Assembly (NCBI GenBank): GCA_001465935.1
Contig: LNKV01000021.1
Location: 685,550 to 749,549, forward strand
DNA length: 64,000 bases
Origin: Clarireedia homoeocarpa
Lineage: Eukaryota > Ascomycota > Leotiomycetes > Helotiales > Rutstroemiaceae
Reading direction: 5' to 3'
Within the stretch, counting starts at the first letter, position 1; each line of letters starts with the position of its first letter. Of this stretch, positions 33,566 through 46,944 are shown piece by piece. The position numbers and the translations under genes were made by a program. Under the pieces are notes generated by a model that saw only the letters and a list, made by a program, of their open reading frames with translations, made no database searches and was not told the origin of the DNA.

Positions 33566-34734
33566 CTTCTTCTTTTTCTTTTTGCTCTTCTAAAGCAAAG
33601 GATTATATGAGGTTGGATCGGTTACAGCACAACATTGCGCACTCATCTTCAGAGCTATCCACACACGCTACAGTAAGGTGAATGCCTTGTTCTTGAGGCA
33701 ATCAGGGAGAGATGGAACTATTTCATCAAGATCTCTCATCACGGGTTAGAGGTCAGAGAGAGAGCTTAACAATTCAACCCGCCAACCCGCTCACTCACCC
33801 ACCACCCACCACCCACCTATCATCTATCATCTATCATCTATACTAGATCTAAAACTCGAATGACTTCATTATGTGCGAGTACGGGTTTGCTCGATGCTTT
33901 CTTTTTCCTTCTCTTGCAGCGTCTCGACTTGACACAGCAGAGCAAGTTCGTAGAACTACATGAAAGCACTGCGCGGGATAGACAGCCAGCTCGTGCAGTA
34001 GCCGGAAAGTATGGACATATAAAACTGGGTACCTGGTATTCATTCTACTGCTCATTGTAACACGGCCTTTCCGGAAAGCCCTTAGCTACTTCTGCCATAT
34101 CATGTTGTACCCGACGCACCAATGTACGAGTAACCTCTACGGCCGTACTGCGCGTGTGCCGGGTATACACAATCGCACTTCAGCTGAACGCTTTCTTCCC
34201 TTTTCCCTGGTGCTAGGTATCTGATTTCGTTGCCAAGAAATATCCAATGTTGCAACCTCCATGCCATGCGATGACGTCCGGCTCATGATTTGGAACATTA
34301 GCAATGTTCAATGTCGAAGCCGCCGCCCGAGGAAATCTCAAACCCGTACCTTACGACGCATTCTCGGTATGGATACCCTTCATCACCGATGAGCGCTGAA
34401 CGCTGAACGCTGAACGCTGAACACCTCGCTTCCTCCTTGGGTACTCAGCAAACTGCTACGAGTCAGCTTGAGCGTATCCACAACGTCTCCTAGGCTTCTC
34501 ATTACTCGTTTCCCAATCAGGATCTCGGCTTCGATTCCGAATTCTATCTCGGCCCCCAAGTAAAGTGCCTAATACAGTAGTAGACGGCTTATTATGGGGC
34601 ATCCCATGGGTGAGTAAGCTACCAGAGTCGCCCGGCTACGTAATTTCTATGGGCGAGAAAGCTACAACCACGTCGCTTCGAGTCACCATTCCTCTGCAAT
34701 GTCGCTCTCGCCCTCGCTTTTGGCTCCAGCTCTA

Positions 34735-34773
34735 CGAAGTAGCTCTAGCTCTAGCTCTAGCTCTAGCTCTAGC
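34735..34773. repeat. AGCTCT hexanucleotide repeat
   Basis: About six tandem copies of AGCTCT. Non-coding. Confidence 0.75.
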
Positions 34774-37700
34774 ACAGCAAACGGTGAGATTCGGTCTCCG
34801 GTTCATACCGGTTCATACCGTAGCGGCCACTGGTGTCCCCCATCAGGCCTCAAACCTCTCATACGAGTATGCTCCAGCAGACAGCGCTTATGATTCAGAT
34901 TGAAATCTTCTCCGAGCACAATACCCACTCTACAGACCTTTTGGGAGCTCGGCTCCAACGACTTATAAGTAGAAATGGTACATTCCGTACAGTATCAGAC
35001 CTGGGAAATTTTCATCATCCCCCGATTCTACCAAACACATGACAAGTCACTGGCACCACTTTCGCCATCCTCAAACAATACCCAGAAATAAATAACCAGC
35101 GAGGGGATGCTCCCAGCCAACCATGATTCCTTTGTGCTTTATCTCCCATCAATTTTGCTCCGGAGTTGTGGGACGAAAGGCTGCTGGGCTGGTTGCTTGG
35201 TGTGGTCGTCATTAATCCAGGAATACAGTCTTTGTCCTCTTCCACACACGTCCAGTACATTTCAGGCTGCTGACGAGCTTTCCCTCATTATCCGCCAGAT
35301 TATCCGCGAGATTGAGGGGTGCAGAGACCCCACTACATCCATGCCCTTGCATGTGCTCATCTTAAGGTGATGGGGGTTCTTAATAGAAAATCCTTGCTCA
35401 CGTAGCCTTAGCCTTGTCTTTGTCGATCAGCACGGGCGCCACAGGAAAAGTAGCTTACGCTGCATTCCCATGGATTCCTCAGAAAATGACTTGAGGCGTG
35501 AAAGTTGGAATCTCCTTAGTGGACGGGTTTTCCCTTGTCCCGGGTCTCCTGCTAGCTACCACAATTCATGCGGTGTTCTCCCGTAGGAAACCCGCATTTC
35601 CAGAGAACGGCGACCATTCACATCATTTTCTTCAACACCACCTATCCACATGCAGCTCTCCACGAGAATCACCACGAAAAATTTCCCGTGGTTTCTCATC
35701 CATAACATAAGAGCAATGCTAAAGTCCTTGGGAAGATGGCACCGATATCCAGGTTGGGCCATTGCGAGTTGACGCAAGGTGGCTGTGTATCCCCAGATTT
35801 CCAAAGGCTCAAACTCGACCTTGTGGTGGCGGGTAAGCAGTTTCCGGTAGTATTTGCCTTTCTCTGCATCCGATTTTGAATGCCTAGACATCAGTTGTCC
35901 ATATACTTTGGTCGGCACTTGTCGGCGATTAATATATTTTATAGTGTCTTCAGTTCATGCATGATAAGGTTAAGTATACTGCAATTTATCTCCAACTTTT
36001 CGAGATCTTGTGTACCTGGTTATAGCTCCTCTAGGCTCTGGGTATTAGTAGAACGTCTTGTCAGAAAAATTATCGTGGAACCTGTCCATAATGGTTTTAG
36101 AAGTTCAAAGGTACCTGTTGGCTTGGCCAGCCGTCCTACTCCCCAATACGTACCGTACCGTGGGCTAATTGCGGAATCGGGGAGAAGGTATCTCTATTTT
36201 TGCAAAGTATGCGTCGGGATCGCTTTTGCGCATCACGCAGACAGGGTTTCCGGGTATATTCATCGTATGGACCGAAAATGGACCAAGGGAATTCAGAATG
36301 TCCTTTTCCAGACCGGCTGTTATTCAGCCAAAATCCATTTCAAGAATCAGCATCAATTGTTCAGTGAACATACTACTGAATTGAGACTAAGAGCCTCATC
36401 ATTACGCTCTCTGCATGCTGCATTAGCAAATGATCCTGAGTTGATCTTCAGCCGTCGACTATCTATGCTTTAACATTCTCGCATATGCTTTGATGACCGG
36501 CTGCAAGCACGGCATATCCTTGGAGACGGGAGAGTTTCAGTCTCGCCTCGACGAGGACCCCAATTGCTGTGTGCTCCCATGGTACAAACTTTGTATCAAC
36601 CACAGTAACGAATCACTCAGGCTGGACAGTGAGCCGACCGAACCAGCTCCTTGTGCAAGACACGCTGGAGCCAACCCGACCTTTGCGCGACGGCTGAGCT
36701 GGCTCAGCGGCTGTACGGCGTCCCGGTGCCACAAAAACTTCCTGACATCAGCAGCAAATCCTCTCTCCTCTTCTTCTCGATTGGCTATCACTTTAATAAT
36801 GTCATCATTCTATACACTACATGGCCGCTAACACCAGTTTCTGAGCTCCTTCATGCTCGTCCCTCATTTACTTCCAGAGTTTCCTTCTGGCCGGATGCCA
36901 CATCGTGCCAACCAAAACGCTCACTCGTTGCTCCAAAGTTTGTGATATCTTCTCCTTCCGCCTTTCATATCAATATGTCATGCATACCCTGACACAAAAT
37001 CTGTCGTGCAATGATCTGCACTAACCTTCTCGTCTGTTCTCGCTACCCCAGGACCAAGCATGCTAGTACAGGATTGCATATCATACATATATAGCCTCCA
37101 CTATTGACAAACTCACAAACCAGGCGGCCAGGTAATCACAACAATCATGAGATTTCCCACTCATCCACTCAGCAACCTACCAAAATACAACGTGGTAGAA
37201 GGTGATAGAGGGCAACATACATGCATTCACACATGCGCACGCACGCATTACCTGTGCAGCAGCATAATACCCATACATGCTACTTACCATACATACCTAT
37301 CCGCGCCGAACAAGCGAAGAAAAAAATACGAATCCAAAGGAAAAATCAACCGTAGCACGCGACCTAGATAGATCAGACGAATTTAAAGAATAGCAGATGA
37401 AGAATCCAACTAATGGTACGAAATGCACATCCCTTTCCAGCCTGGCTACCACATCACATCACGTCACATAGCATCACTAGGGAACTCAGTAACCGATCTC
37501 TGCGGAACGTGGAGACCGTTGATCCGAACGGCAATGAGATAGAATATGGAGGTAATGTCTTAACGTAGATATCTTATTATACTATACCATTCTACCCAGC
37601 CCATATCATACCAGACCAATCTCACAAACTACATCAACAAATCCCACCTATTCATCCACCCATTACCCTTCACTTAGCAATACCCATAATCCATAAATCC

Positions 37701-38603
37701 ATAGATCCCCCCACCATCCCATGCAATCCCAAGACCAAAAACAGCCATACGAGAAGGAATAGGTATAGCTCCTTTTTCATATCGGTAAACGGCAAAGTCG
37801 CAAGCCAGCCCAAATAACGAAGTCGTGTTGTAGGATTTGGCGCAGAAAGGCTAGCTGGGCTTACTGCGGGTGTTCGGCTGTATGGCATGGAGGCTATAGT
37901 TGATTCTTTGGGGGATTCTTAAGATGGGCGGGGTCCCTGTGATTTTCACCCATAGGGTTGGTTGGATTGATGAGCGAGAGGAAGATGAAGGATAGCAAGA
38001 GAACCATGGATTTGAGGGGGAATAGATCATCAAGCAGGCGTTTGTGATGGTAGCTGTATTCGTAGCTTGAACGATGAGACCAAGTACGTAGTAAATAGAC
38101 AGAAATACGCAAGTTCCCAATCCATGTATTCTCGAAACGTCGCATGCGAGTATACCATCATTTCCTGCTTCCCGGAAGAGATAAACGCATCATTAGAACC
38201 AGATTCTACCAGTCTGGATTCTTTAAACCAGGTTTGTTCAAAGAATGGTAAGGAAAGACGAGGCGGACGGATGTAAATCTCATTTCCCAGCGATTTCATG
38301 TAAATGGTAGGAGAACTGAGTCTTACAGAGGTCTTGAATCTGGTTGTATGCCATGTCTATCTGCCGAAGGACCTCCTAAGTTATGGGGATATTCAATGTC
38401 AGGAGTACCTTTTCTTCACATTGCCTCATTGTTTCGTTTTCACTTCTCTTCAGCAGCTGCTTCTGGCTCACTCAGAACCGATCTTTCGGTCTGCTCATCT
38501 ACTTGTATTCTGAATGAGAAGACTAGCACGAGGAACCTTCTTTCACTCTCCTTCTCCTCCTCCTCCTCCTCCTCCCCCCCTCCTACACAGACAGCCGCAG
38601 TTA

Positions 38604-38607
38604 ACTC

Positions 38608-38639
<32 letters not shown>

Positions 38640-38705
38640 ACCTGCCTGCCTGCCTACCTGCATGCCTATCTGCCTACCTACCTGCCTACCTACCTGCCTA
38701 CCTAC
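38604..38705. repeat. CCTG/CCTA tetranucleotide microsatellite
   Basis: About 25 interrupted CCTG and CCTA units. It creates spurious Cys/Pro- or Leu-rich open frames in every forward frame. Confidence 0.8.
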
Positions 38706-40308
38706 TACTACAGCTGCCGCCCAGGAATAGCCCTATCGGTTCAGTGTATTCACTGAACTACGGGAGAGATACTACAGGACATTGGATACGCGCTGTAGTA
38801 TAGTAGTTAGTACAGGAGAGTTTATATAGTCCAGCTCTCCCTGGTCGGGAGATCTTCCGTGTGCGAACACCGTTCTTAGGTAACTGTCGGTTGGCTTAGT
38901 ACAGCTGTAGGTGAGACTGATTCGTGGCACCATACTCGGTCACAATAGGGACTAAGTAGTATAGTTGAATCGGGTTATTTCTTCTAAACTAGATGGGAGG
39001 TGCACGAGTGGAGATGAGACGAAGCACGGTCCAGCATGAAATTGGTTGGTTCTAGTGCGACCGCATTCGTATATTATATCTTCATGTTACGTGGACTCGG
39101 TTATTAGTTGATCTAATTGTCTATTAGCAGTCCGTCAATACGCAAACAATTCTAGATTGCCCAACTTTACAATCTGCCTCGGCCGTCGCTTTGGCAGTGC
39201 AGCCAATCAGTTCGTCCGCACATGGCCGAAATGCATGAAAGTTCAAATGCGAACTCGATAGGAAATACCGGAACAAGATATGAGTGCGAAACTCCTACCG
39301 CGTTTCGAGATCAAGACCAGCCGAGGTTGCTGCTCAGAGACGGCCAGGCTAGCTCCTGCCGCACTCCAGAAAGAGCAAGAGTATAGTCAGATATTGACAT
39401 ACGGGTGTTGAAATACGGCATATTCGCCGTACAAAAACCCAGAAGGCTGCAAATAAATCAAATAATGGTTTTGTGAATGAGTATGACCTTGGTAGACTTA
39501 TTCGGCCGCTCGAATGGCGTGGTCAGCCATGACTGTGTTCCTTTCCAGAGGAAATCGAAACTCCAACAAATATTCAAAATGAAATATATGAATCCATGAG
39601 TGTTCGCTTACATGCACGGCCCCTTCCTGTGTGAATGGAATATACATATCATTAGAGTATCACCGCTAGATTTGAGTAGCAAGCGCTGCGCGGTTCGATC
39701 CGTGTTAGCCGGCGATGCGACGAGAGACTCCGAAATTACAAGTTCCAGCCCCGTAAGTTACTTGTTGCGGAAGATATTGCCAGCATGTGTTAGTAGTGGT
39801 ATGTTCTGGTGGGACGGTATGGCGGACAGTGAGCTGTCTAGAGGTCTGTGTTGAGAAGGCCGATGATGCGTGTGCCTAGGGGAAGCGTAGTTCGCGATTC
39901 GGAAGATCGATAGGGACTCCTGTTGTCCTTGGTTCGATTGTGTTATTTTGTGAAGGAGACAAGCGCTCGAACTTGCATCGTGTTGAGGACATCAGCCTTG
40001 TAGAATCCATGGCACTCTTATTAGGGGGAAGTCTTAAACTATCATAGTGAAGAGTAGTAAAGCCTTGTGTCATTAATCCTGCATTGCTTCATCTACGACT
40101 CATTCCGGGCCATCATACCCCTTGCTCCCGTGGACACTTTACTCGTGCGTCACACTAATAAACCCCACATCCCCATCCAACTGCTTTCCCGACGTCCCAA
40201 GCTCCACCCTCGACTCAACCCTCGTTTCCCACCGTGCGTCCTCAAGATCACTTTCCCTATCCTTGTCCCTATCTGGCAGGCTCATCGGTTTTTCCCAGCT
40301 CAACCTGA

Positions 40309-41787
40309 TCATCCGCTAATTTCCCTCCAGGTCTCTGGGCGCATTGTCGCCGAGTTTGATTTCTTATAATCGGACATGTTCGAGCGCGAGCTGAGTAAGA
40401 ACCGGAAGGACATAATTCTTTGCAGCACAGGTCGTAGAATGGGCCCGCATCCAAGTAGAATGGCGATCCCTGGTTCGCTGGTACTCTGTTGGTTTTGACG
40501 AGGGTGTAGGAGAAGTCGCCTTTGAGGTCAACACCTAGGAGTTCGATTGTTCCGAAAATGCTTACAATCATGTCGCTGCTGCAGATTTAGTTGTCAGCAA
40601 ACACAATATAGAGTGAACTGATTAAGTTTGAGGGTGACACAAATGACACCGAGTGCAAATATTCCACTGATCGCGACTTTCTGCCCAACAGGGAGTTGCA
40701 ATTTCCAAACGATCGGGAAGGGAAGTGCCCAAATGATCAAGTCGCAAATCAAAGCCCATGCTGCGATGACGATGTATGCATTTCGCTGATTACCGCATTT
40801 ACCTCCTTCAATTTCCTTGACCCAGTTGTAGCGGAAGGGAACACAGATGGCTGCTGCGGCTATGATGACGAAGAGGCCCCATGCTATTTTCAGGCAGATG
40901 GCAGCGTAGACTGCAAGATCATTGTGCTTAGTAGGGCTTCTTATACGATCCAGGTGTGATTGTGTTAGATAGACCCACAACTTACCGGCTTTCTTGGTTT
41001 TTTGGGTGAAGGTTCGAATAAGGAGCATGCAGATAGAACAGCGGATCAGTGTCATGGTTATTCCGTAAGGTATTTGAACGACTGTAATCAGCTATGGCTG
41101 TTAGCTAGTGATACGCACAAACGCGATTCATTTATAAATCACACCTAAAATAGTACGAGCCGGTTGGAGTTGCTCAACGTCTCAATATGAAAACCCACAC
41201 GGCCGTTAGTCGTCATTGCATTTCCATCAGCTCTTCGAGCAAGACAACATAGCACAAGAATAATACACTGAGTATGTTGACTGCCGAATGTCCGTAATAA
41301 TCTATCTATACTTTCAAATTAGAACTTATAACCAACACATCGGCCCCAAGCGTCACCAAACGTACCAGTCCACCTAACATAAGCCAGTCATCCACACCCA
41401 GCAACACCCTCTTCATATGTCTCGATATAAATCGTCCAATAACTGCTACCGTCGATATAATTAAGAACATAATCGTAACCCCAATGATAGCTCTTGATCC
41501 GCTGCTAACAAACCCACCCCGGTACTTCGCGAATCTCGAGAGCCATATTGAAAGATCAGTCTCCACGATGACAAGAATTGGAACGATGACAATAATAATG
41601 ATGACGGAAAGAATCTACAAGTGGAAGCTTCAAGCTGCAAATAACAGGTGGGAGTATCAAGTGTTTGAACAAGATATTGAAATACTGGCAGTCGATACAT
41701 GGGTCTTACTTGGGTAGAAACGTGACTTACTTGCATGTGCAAAGAAGCTGGATAAAACCCATTTGCTCGAGCGTCTGATGTTTGCAT
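40309..41787 (-). pseudogene. Fungal rhodopsin-domain membrane protein, frameshifted
   Basis: Several minus-strand exons give the fungal seven-helix rhodopsin-like domain (PF20684 type). They read V-I-I-I-I-V-I-V-P-I and T-I-M-F-L-I-I-S-T-V-A-V-I-G-R-F with G-V-D-D-W-L-M-L, then G-R-V-G-F-H-I-E-T-L, I-P-Y-G-I-T-M-T-L-I-R, and K-I-A-W-G-L-F. These are followed by A-L-I-C-D-L-I-I-W-A-L-P-F-P-I-V-W-K-L and D-F-S-Y-T-L-V-K-T-N. Introns such as GTAAGT...TACTAAG...CTTGCAG near 40985-40915 fit. After K-T-N the expected S-E-P-G-I-A-I-L-L-G-C-G-P-I-L-R-P block is present but in another frame (break near 40484-40490), running to TGA at 40311-40309. The 5' end (ATG at 41787 or further upstream) is uncertain. 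Could be a sequencing error in a live gene. Confidence 0.6.
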
Positions 41788-43131
41788 TTAGGGATTGGTA
41801 GGAAATGGTTCTGGAACTAATCATCATCATTCCTCTATTCATTTTAGACCCAATCACCGTCCGGTATCTAGATGATACTTGGAGTAGCCCACTGGTATTT
41901 CAGACATCCCGAGATGCGCTTGTATAAGATAGCATACTTGATAAAACGTCATGAAGTTCTTCTCCGGCTGTCCGTCTGGCTGGAAACAATTCAATGGCAT
42001 CTAATGCCTCTTGAACGTCACTACTTAGGATTGTAATATCAAAGCAGTCTCTACAAGTGATTGCGCTGTGTTCTCCTGCGTGTTGTGTCAAGGAGAATCG
42101 TGACAAGATGGCAACACAAGTGGGATGTAACAGCATCTTGCAGGCACCTTTTAAGCGGAGACAGCCATCTGTCTGTTTCGGGTTGCAGAATCTGAATACT
42201 TCATGCCTGATGTACACAAACTCGCTTCATAATCAGTGTTCGGTACTTGTAGATTGCTTCTCGAGTACCCTTTTCGCTTGATGTCAGCATATCTACGAAT
42301 TAGAGCTTTCAAACGTACCCATGGTCTGGAGAGCATACCGCAGGAGCCAACTGCCTCATATTAGACAACCTCTGGCCGGAGTGATGGCTCGTTTGGCTTG
42401 TTTTGGGATACTCCGGAGCACCTTGTATGGCGGGCACAAATTCGAACTAGACACAACTGCTGGCGGTAATTTTCTATCCGTGTTTGTTCGTGAGATCCTC
42501 TTAACTGACATGCAACATCGAACGCTGAAGGGCTAAATAGCGCGAGATATATCAATTATGATAAAGGAGATAAACTGCGCAGCACTTTCTTTTTGAGACA
42601 GGAAACAGAATGCATAACGATTAGTTATAGTACTGTACACGCAAAGCACCATGCAGTCATCACTCAACTGCAGATCTTTCAAGTCGGGAGATAAATCACG
42701 GGGGTCGACCGTTCAATCTTCCGCATACTTTCTGGACGTCATAAATATTAGCCAACCCATTCTTCACCTACATTAAGAAGCGCAATCTGATTCTCAATCG
42801 TATTCATAACGCCGAAAGATTTCTCGTATAAAATGAGGAGCTCCGGGAAGCAGTATAAGTAGATCAGAGGAGATTCTCTTGCGCTATATTCCTTCGCATA
42901 TCTAACTGATCCCATATCAATTGTTCTTACTGGCTGCCGACTGCAAATTTAACCTCCACTCTGGACAAACGTCCCGGTATGCACATATCCCAATCTGCAA
43001 ACCGCCCATTCCACGAAATTGAAGTGCTAGCTGCTGATGACTGAAGCCCGGAGTTAGGAGTGCATGTCCTGATGGTATTCTAGCATTATCTAAACCCTTT
43101 AGCAAACTGCATAGCATGGCGTCAACATCTT
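41788..43131. other. Intergenic, no gene recognised
   Basis: Upstream of the rhodopsin-like gene. A minus-strand frame at 41900-42217 has spaced cysteines that could be an N-terminal exon of that gene (a CFEM-like segment), but the match is too weak to call. Confidence 0.4.
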
Positions 43132-43907
43132 TCATCCTCTGGCGGCATCTAACCTCCTTCTCATCATTACGACCTCCTTGCACACCATATCAACCCATTC
43201 ATCGAACCTAATAATCAAAGTTAAGTTAGCAGCCAATCATACTCTTACCATCCCATTTCCACCACAAACCTACCCACAAACTCCTTCCCCCCACTCCACT
43301 TTCTCCCACCACCCCTTCCCCTCCACCTCGTCCACCAGCCCCTTTGCATTCATCCTTAACTCTCCACTCTGTCCTCTCAACCACAGCATCCTTGGCATAA
43401 TACCTACACACCTCGCCACGAACTCCCTGAATTTCTTATCCGGCTCTATCACCTCAATTTCTCTCATACCCGTACCCATACTTAAACTATCCGCCCTTAC
43501 CCCCATATCATTTTTGCCAACCCAGGCACGCGCGCCAAATTGCCCGGCTTTGATATTATGTGGAGAAGAAGGTGGAGAAAAGTTGGCCGGGCGTCCTTCG
43601 ATCCGGAGGTAGAATTCCTCGCGTGAGAAGTCGCGCCCCATAGCGCGGACCGTGGCCATATGTAAACGGGAGAGGATTTCATGATCCATAGCATGAGGAC
43701 CAATGGCACAGAGGGTTGTAGCATCTGCACGCAGTCAGCTTGAGTCTAAATGCAACGGCAGATATGTATAGGAATGGGATTTATTCAAGTGGTATGGTGA
43801 ATATGCGGCGAAGATGACTTACGAAGATTTGGAGGCAGTAACGGTGACTCTGCTTTGGAGTAAGATGGAGCCCGACTTGTGGCGCGTCGTTCGGTGTGGA
43901 AGGACAT
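43132..43907 (-). CDS. Small hypothetical protein, three exons
   Basis: Exons 43907-43823, 43724-43274 and 43207-43132 give 203 aa, with GTAAGT and GTAGGT donors and good acceptors. I do not recognise the family. The N terminus is Ser/Arg/Pro-rich; the body has P-H-A-M-D-H-E-I-L, a G-R-P-A-N-F-S-P-P block and K-A-G-Q-F-G-A-R-A-W, and the end is basic (M-M-R-R-R-L-D-A-A-R). No signal peptide or membrane segment is evident. Consistent phase through all three exons argues that it is a real gene. Confidence 0.6.
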
Positions 43908-44518
43908 CTTGGAATCCTTTTTCTATAGTACCTAACCTTGAGTATATGACTTGTGAATCTCAATTATGGTAGCAGATTTCGAGATTGAGATTCGAGTCGT
44001 GGAGCTTCTGAAAACAAAGTACAGGATATTACAGCTGGCCGCCGAAAGGTGAGTCAAAGAAGAGAAAATTAACACCAGAGGTCGTTGCTGAAATTCAGTA
44101 TTTCCGTAACAAGTCCTTCTGATGAAATGAAGTAAGACAATTCACTAGAGTTGGATTCGTTTGTTTCATTTTTGTTTGATGGTAGCGATGGCATGTAGCT
44201 GGGTGGTTGTTTACTCTTGATGACTCCCAGCCAAAATAAAATTCGAACCAATGACCAGCAGAATAATTCACTTAAACCTGCTATCATGCATGATCCACAG
44301 GAATTGCGTTTGCACAGGAAATTGAAAATAAATGGAAAGAACAACCGGGATCATAGTCAGCCTTGCATGCGTACAACTGATGTATATCGGTCTTAGTACC
44401 AGGAACACGGACACACTTTACAGACTCATAGCAATGTTTGTTTTTGCTTCATTAACCATGCACATCCATGCACATCTAGAAACTTAGATATAGCTCACTT
44501 AATTCACATCTCTGGATT
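43908..44518. other. Intergenic
   Basis: No gene recognised. Left part is the promoter of the small hypothetical gene; right part is the 3' region of the peptidase gene. Confidence 0.5.
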
Positions 44519-46944
44519 CTAGATCCAAGGACCATCCATCAAGGTCGACCTGTACTCTACATCCTCCGGTTTTGAGTATAACGGTAATCCCACATGCTCA
44601 TTCAACCAATCCAACACGGTCTTGTGCCAGACCAAGCTGTTTTCCTGCTTCACAACCCAATGGTTCTCATTTGGGAAGCTCAAGAATTTACTCTCAACAC
44701 CTCTTGCTTGGAGAACGTTGAATGCTGCAATTCCCTCAGAGATGGGTAGTCTGTAGTCCAATTCGTTGTGCACGATCAAATGAGGCGTGCTCCATACATT
44801 GGTGTGATTTGCGGGGTTCCAACGTGCGTAGTTGTCGTAGTTGTCCCACAAGGTGCCGTTGAAATCATGTTGCATGAACCAAAGCTCTTCCGAGGAGTAT
44901 TGTGAAGTAGTTGAGAAACAGCCATCGTGTGTGAAGAGAGCTTTGAACTTACGGCCCAGTAGGTTGCCTTGAATCCAGTTTATCATGTATCCACCGTAAC
45001 TAGCTCCAAGTGCGATGGCACGGTCGGTATCGACGTAATCTAGGTTGGATACGATGTAATCCCAGCCCTTTACAAGATCATTATATGGTCGCCCACCCCA
45101 TTGGTTTTGGATAGCATCGGTAAGGTTTTGGCCGAACCCTGTGCTACCGGTAGGGTTAAATGCAACAACGATGTAGCCTTGCTCAGCGAAAACAGCCATG
45201 TTCCAGCGGGTACTCCATACATCTTCAGTAGCACCTTGTGGACCACCATGGACGTAGAATGCCAATGGGTAGGTCTCGTTCTCCACAAAGAAACTTGGTT
45301 TAATGATCCAAGCGTGAACGAGATAGTCGCCGTCTCCTTGGTAGTAGAACTCAGAGATACTGCTTCTTGACAGCCCGTAAGACTTGAGGCTGTTGAGGTT
45401 GGATGAGATGACATCAATCCCAGAGGAAGCGTTGGAAGCGAGCGCTGTCTTTGGATCAACAGAGGAGAAAATGGAGTTGTCCAGGAAACTTGTGCTGCTA
45501 ACGAGAAGTTTGTCTTTACCCAATGGGCGGAAGTCGGATACACCACCATCTTTGTAGATCAGGGATGGAAAATCCTTGGCGAGGGATGGATCAGAAGGCA
45601 AAGCAAATAAGCGAACTCTAGCAAAGTCCTCCGCCTCTGCATAAAGAGTCTTACCATCCTGGCTGTAGAGAAGAGCGCTAGGACTACGATCCCAGGCACC
45701 AATACCATCTGAAGTTGCATAGAATTCGGTTGCAGTAGAACTGTTAGTGATGTCCACTGCCAAAATGCGATTCTTATCACTTTCATAGGCAATGTCTTTC
45801 ATACGAAGAAATGCCAGAGACAGGCCGGATGGTGAGAAAACAGGAGAGACTGAGGCACCTTCGAGCCCAGGAGTTTCGATAAGTTGCAACTTCGGACTGG
45901 GCTCGGTGAATGTCTTGAGCGGAATGTAGTAAACATCTGACTTTGTGGTAGTGGCTTGGTTCAACTTGGGATCCTTTGCAACGAATGTTAAACCTTTAGC
46001 ACCAATGTCGAAGCTGTAAATATGTCAGTACCAATCGGTTATGAGGATCAAAATACTCACCTATCAGTAGAACCGAATGGAGGAACAGGAGATTCCAGTC
46101 CGGTACCGTTCAAGGCATTAATCGGTTCGCTCAAAACATATCCATCGGAGCTTGTCGATAATGTTGCGTACCAGATGCTGTTTCGCTCCTGGGTCAAGTC
46201 TGGTACAAAGTTAACGACTGAAAAAAAAAACATGTACTCGAACTGTAGCTTACATGTATCCCAATGTCTTACAAAGAGCTTCGTGTATGCCCTCCCAGTG
46301 GAGCGGGAAGTTGTTGCAAGCTCAGGATTGTACAATGTGCCGTTTGGTGATGTTTGACCAGTAAATGCAACGGCGAGCGTGCCGTTTCCGATGCTAACTA
46401 TTTTAAGGTTGTCTACCGGTCCAGGTACAGATCCTGCAAGGATAGGCCTAGATATGTCAGCTCGGGAAACTCTTGTAAGCAGGTATTGTCCTGCTAGTTT
46501 CCAATGCAGCCCACACCACCTATATTCTTCATGCTGGTAATGGCTTGCAGGAATAAAGGTAACTCACTTTGCGCCAGGTGCTGTCGCATCACCAACAAGG
46601 AAATTTGTTGAGCCGTCATCTTCTGACTCGAACCAGATAACCTTGCTTCCATCACCGAGCCAATTGGCGTTGCTGACAGCGCTTGAGTTGCTGAAAAGCC
46701 AGGAACTCCCGTTCGAGAGATCCATCACGCGAAGCTCATGAGCATTGGAGTGCTTTGCGAATGAGTAGGTAGCTACAGTATAGAAAGCCAATGTTCCATC
46801 TGCATTCGGTACTGCCGTTCCTCGTCGAGGTGCGCTCAACATGACCTCGGGGGTGAATTGCGAGCTGTTGGTATAGGCAGCATTGACGAGTGTTGTGGAC
46901 AAGCATGCCACAAGCAAGAGTGGACTCCTCATCGTGAGCAACAT
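44519..46944 (-). CDS. DPP5: Secreted dipeptidyl-peptidase V (S9 family)
   Basis: Four exons: 46944-46568, 46447-46254, 46217-46061, 46013-44519 (740 aa, usual for fungal DppV). The intron between exons 2 and 3 is short (36 nt) with a poly-T tract before its acceptor. It releases X-Ala, His-Ser and similar dipeptides from N termini outside the cell. A hydrophobic signal peptide (L-L-L-V-A-C-L-S-T-T-L-V-N-A-A) follows the start; the ATG four codons in is an alternative. The beta-propeller region contains many N-x-S/T sites. The alpha/beta-hydrolase domain has H-G-G-P-Q-G and the nucleophile elbow G-A-S-Y-G-G-Y (Ser about 581), Asp about 662 in N-E-L-D-Y-R and His about 694 in N-E-N-H-W, so the triad is complete. 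Confidence 0.93.

Larger units (their letters stand above)
28701..40308. other. Gene-poor region of about 11.6 kb
   Basis: No gene is supported. The first 1-2 kb must contain the promoter and leader of the homeobox gene. Visible repeats: TTTCC pentamers (about 33525-33550), ACCC/ATCT repeats (about 33795-33840), GCTGAACG units (34393-34422), AGCTCT hexamers (34735-34773) and a CCTG/CCTA tract (about 38607-38705). Open frames up to 197 codons occur (for example 35880-36473 plus, 35556-35918 minus) but lack motifs and introns. Confidence 0.5.

Noticed and set aside
35556..35918. 120-codon minus-strand open frame with protein-like composition
   Set aside because: No recognised domain and no supporting splice structure; too weak to call.
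35880..36473. 197-codon plus-strand open frame
   Set aside because: No motif, poor start context and composition like chance sequence; left out as a gene.
38348..38803. Open frames with repeated P-A-C-L or L-P-T-Y
   Set aside because: Product of the CCTG/CCTA microsatellite.
39688..39720. GGTTCGATCC, resembling a tRNA B box
   Set aside because: No matching A box, acceptor stem or cloverleaf around it.
41900..42217. Minus-strand frame with spaced cysteines, possible CFEM domain
   Set aside because: Cysteine spacing does not fit CFEM well, and no splice path to the rhodopsin-like exons was certain.
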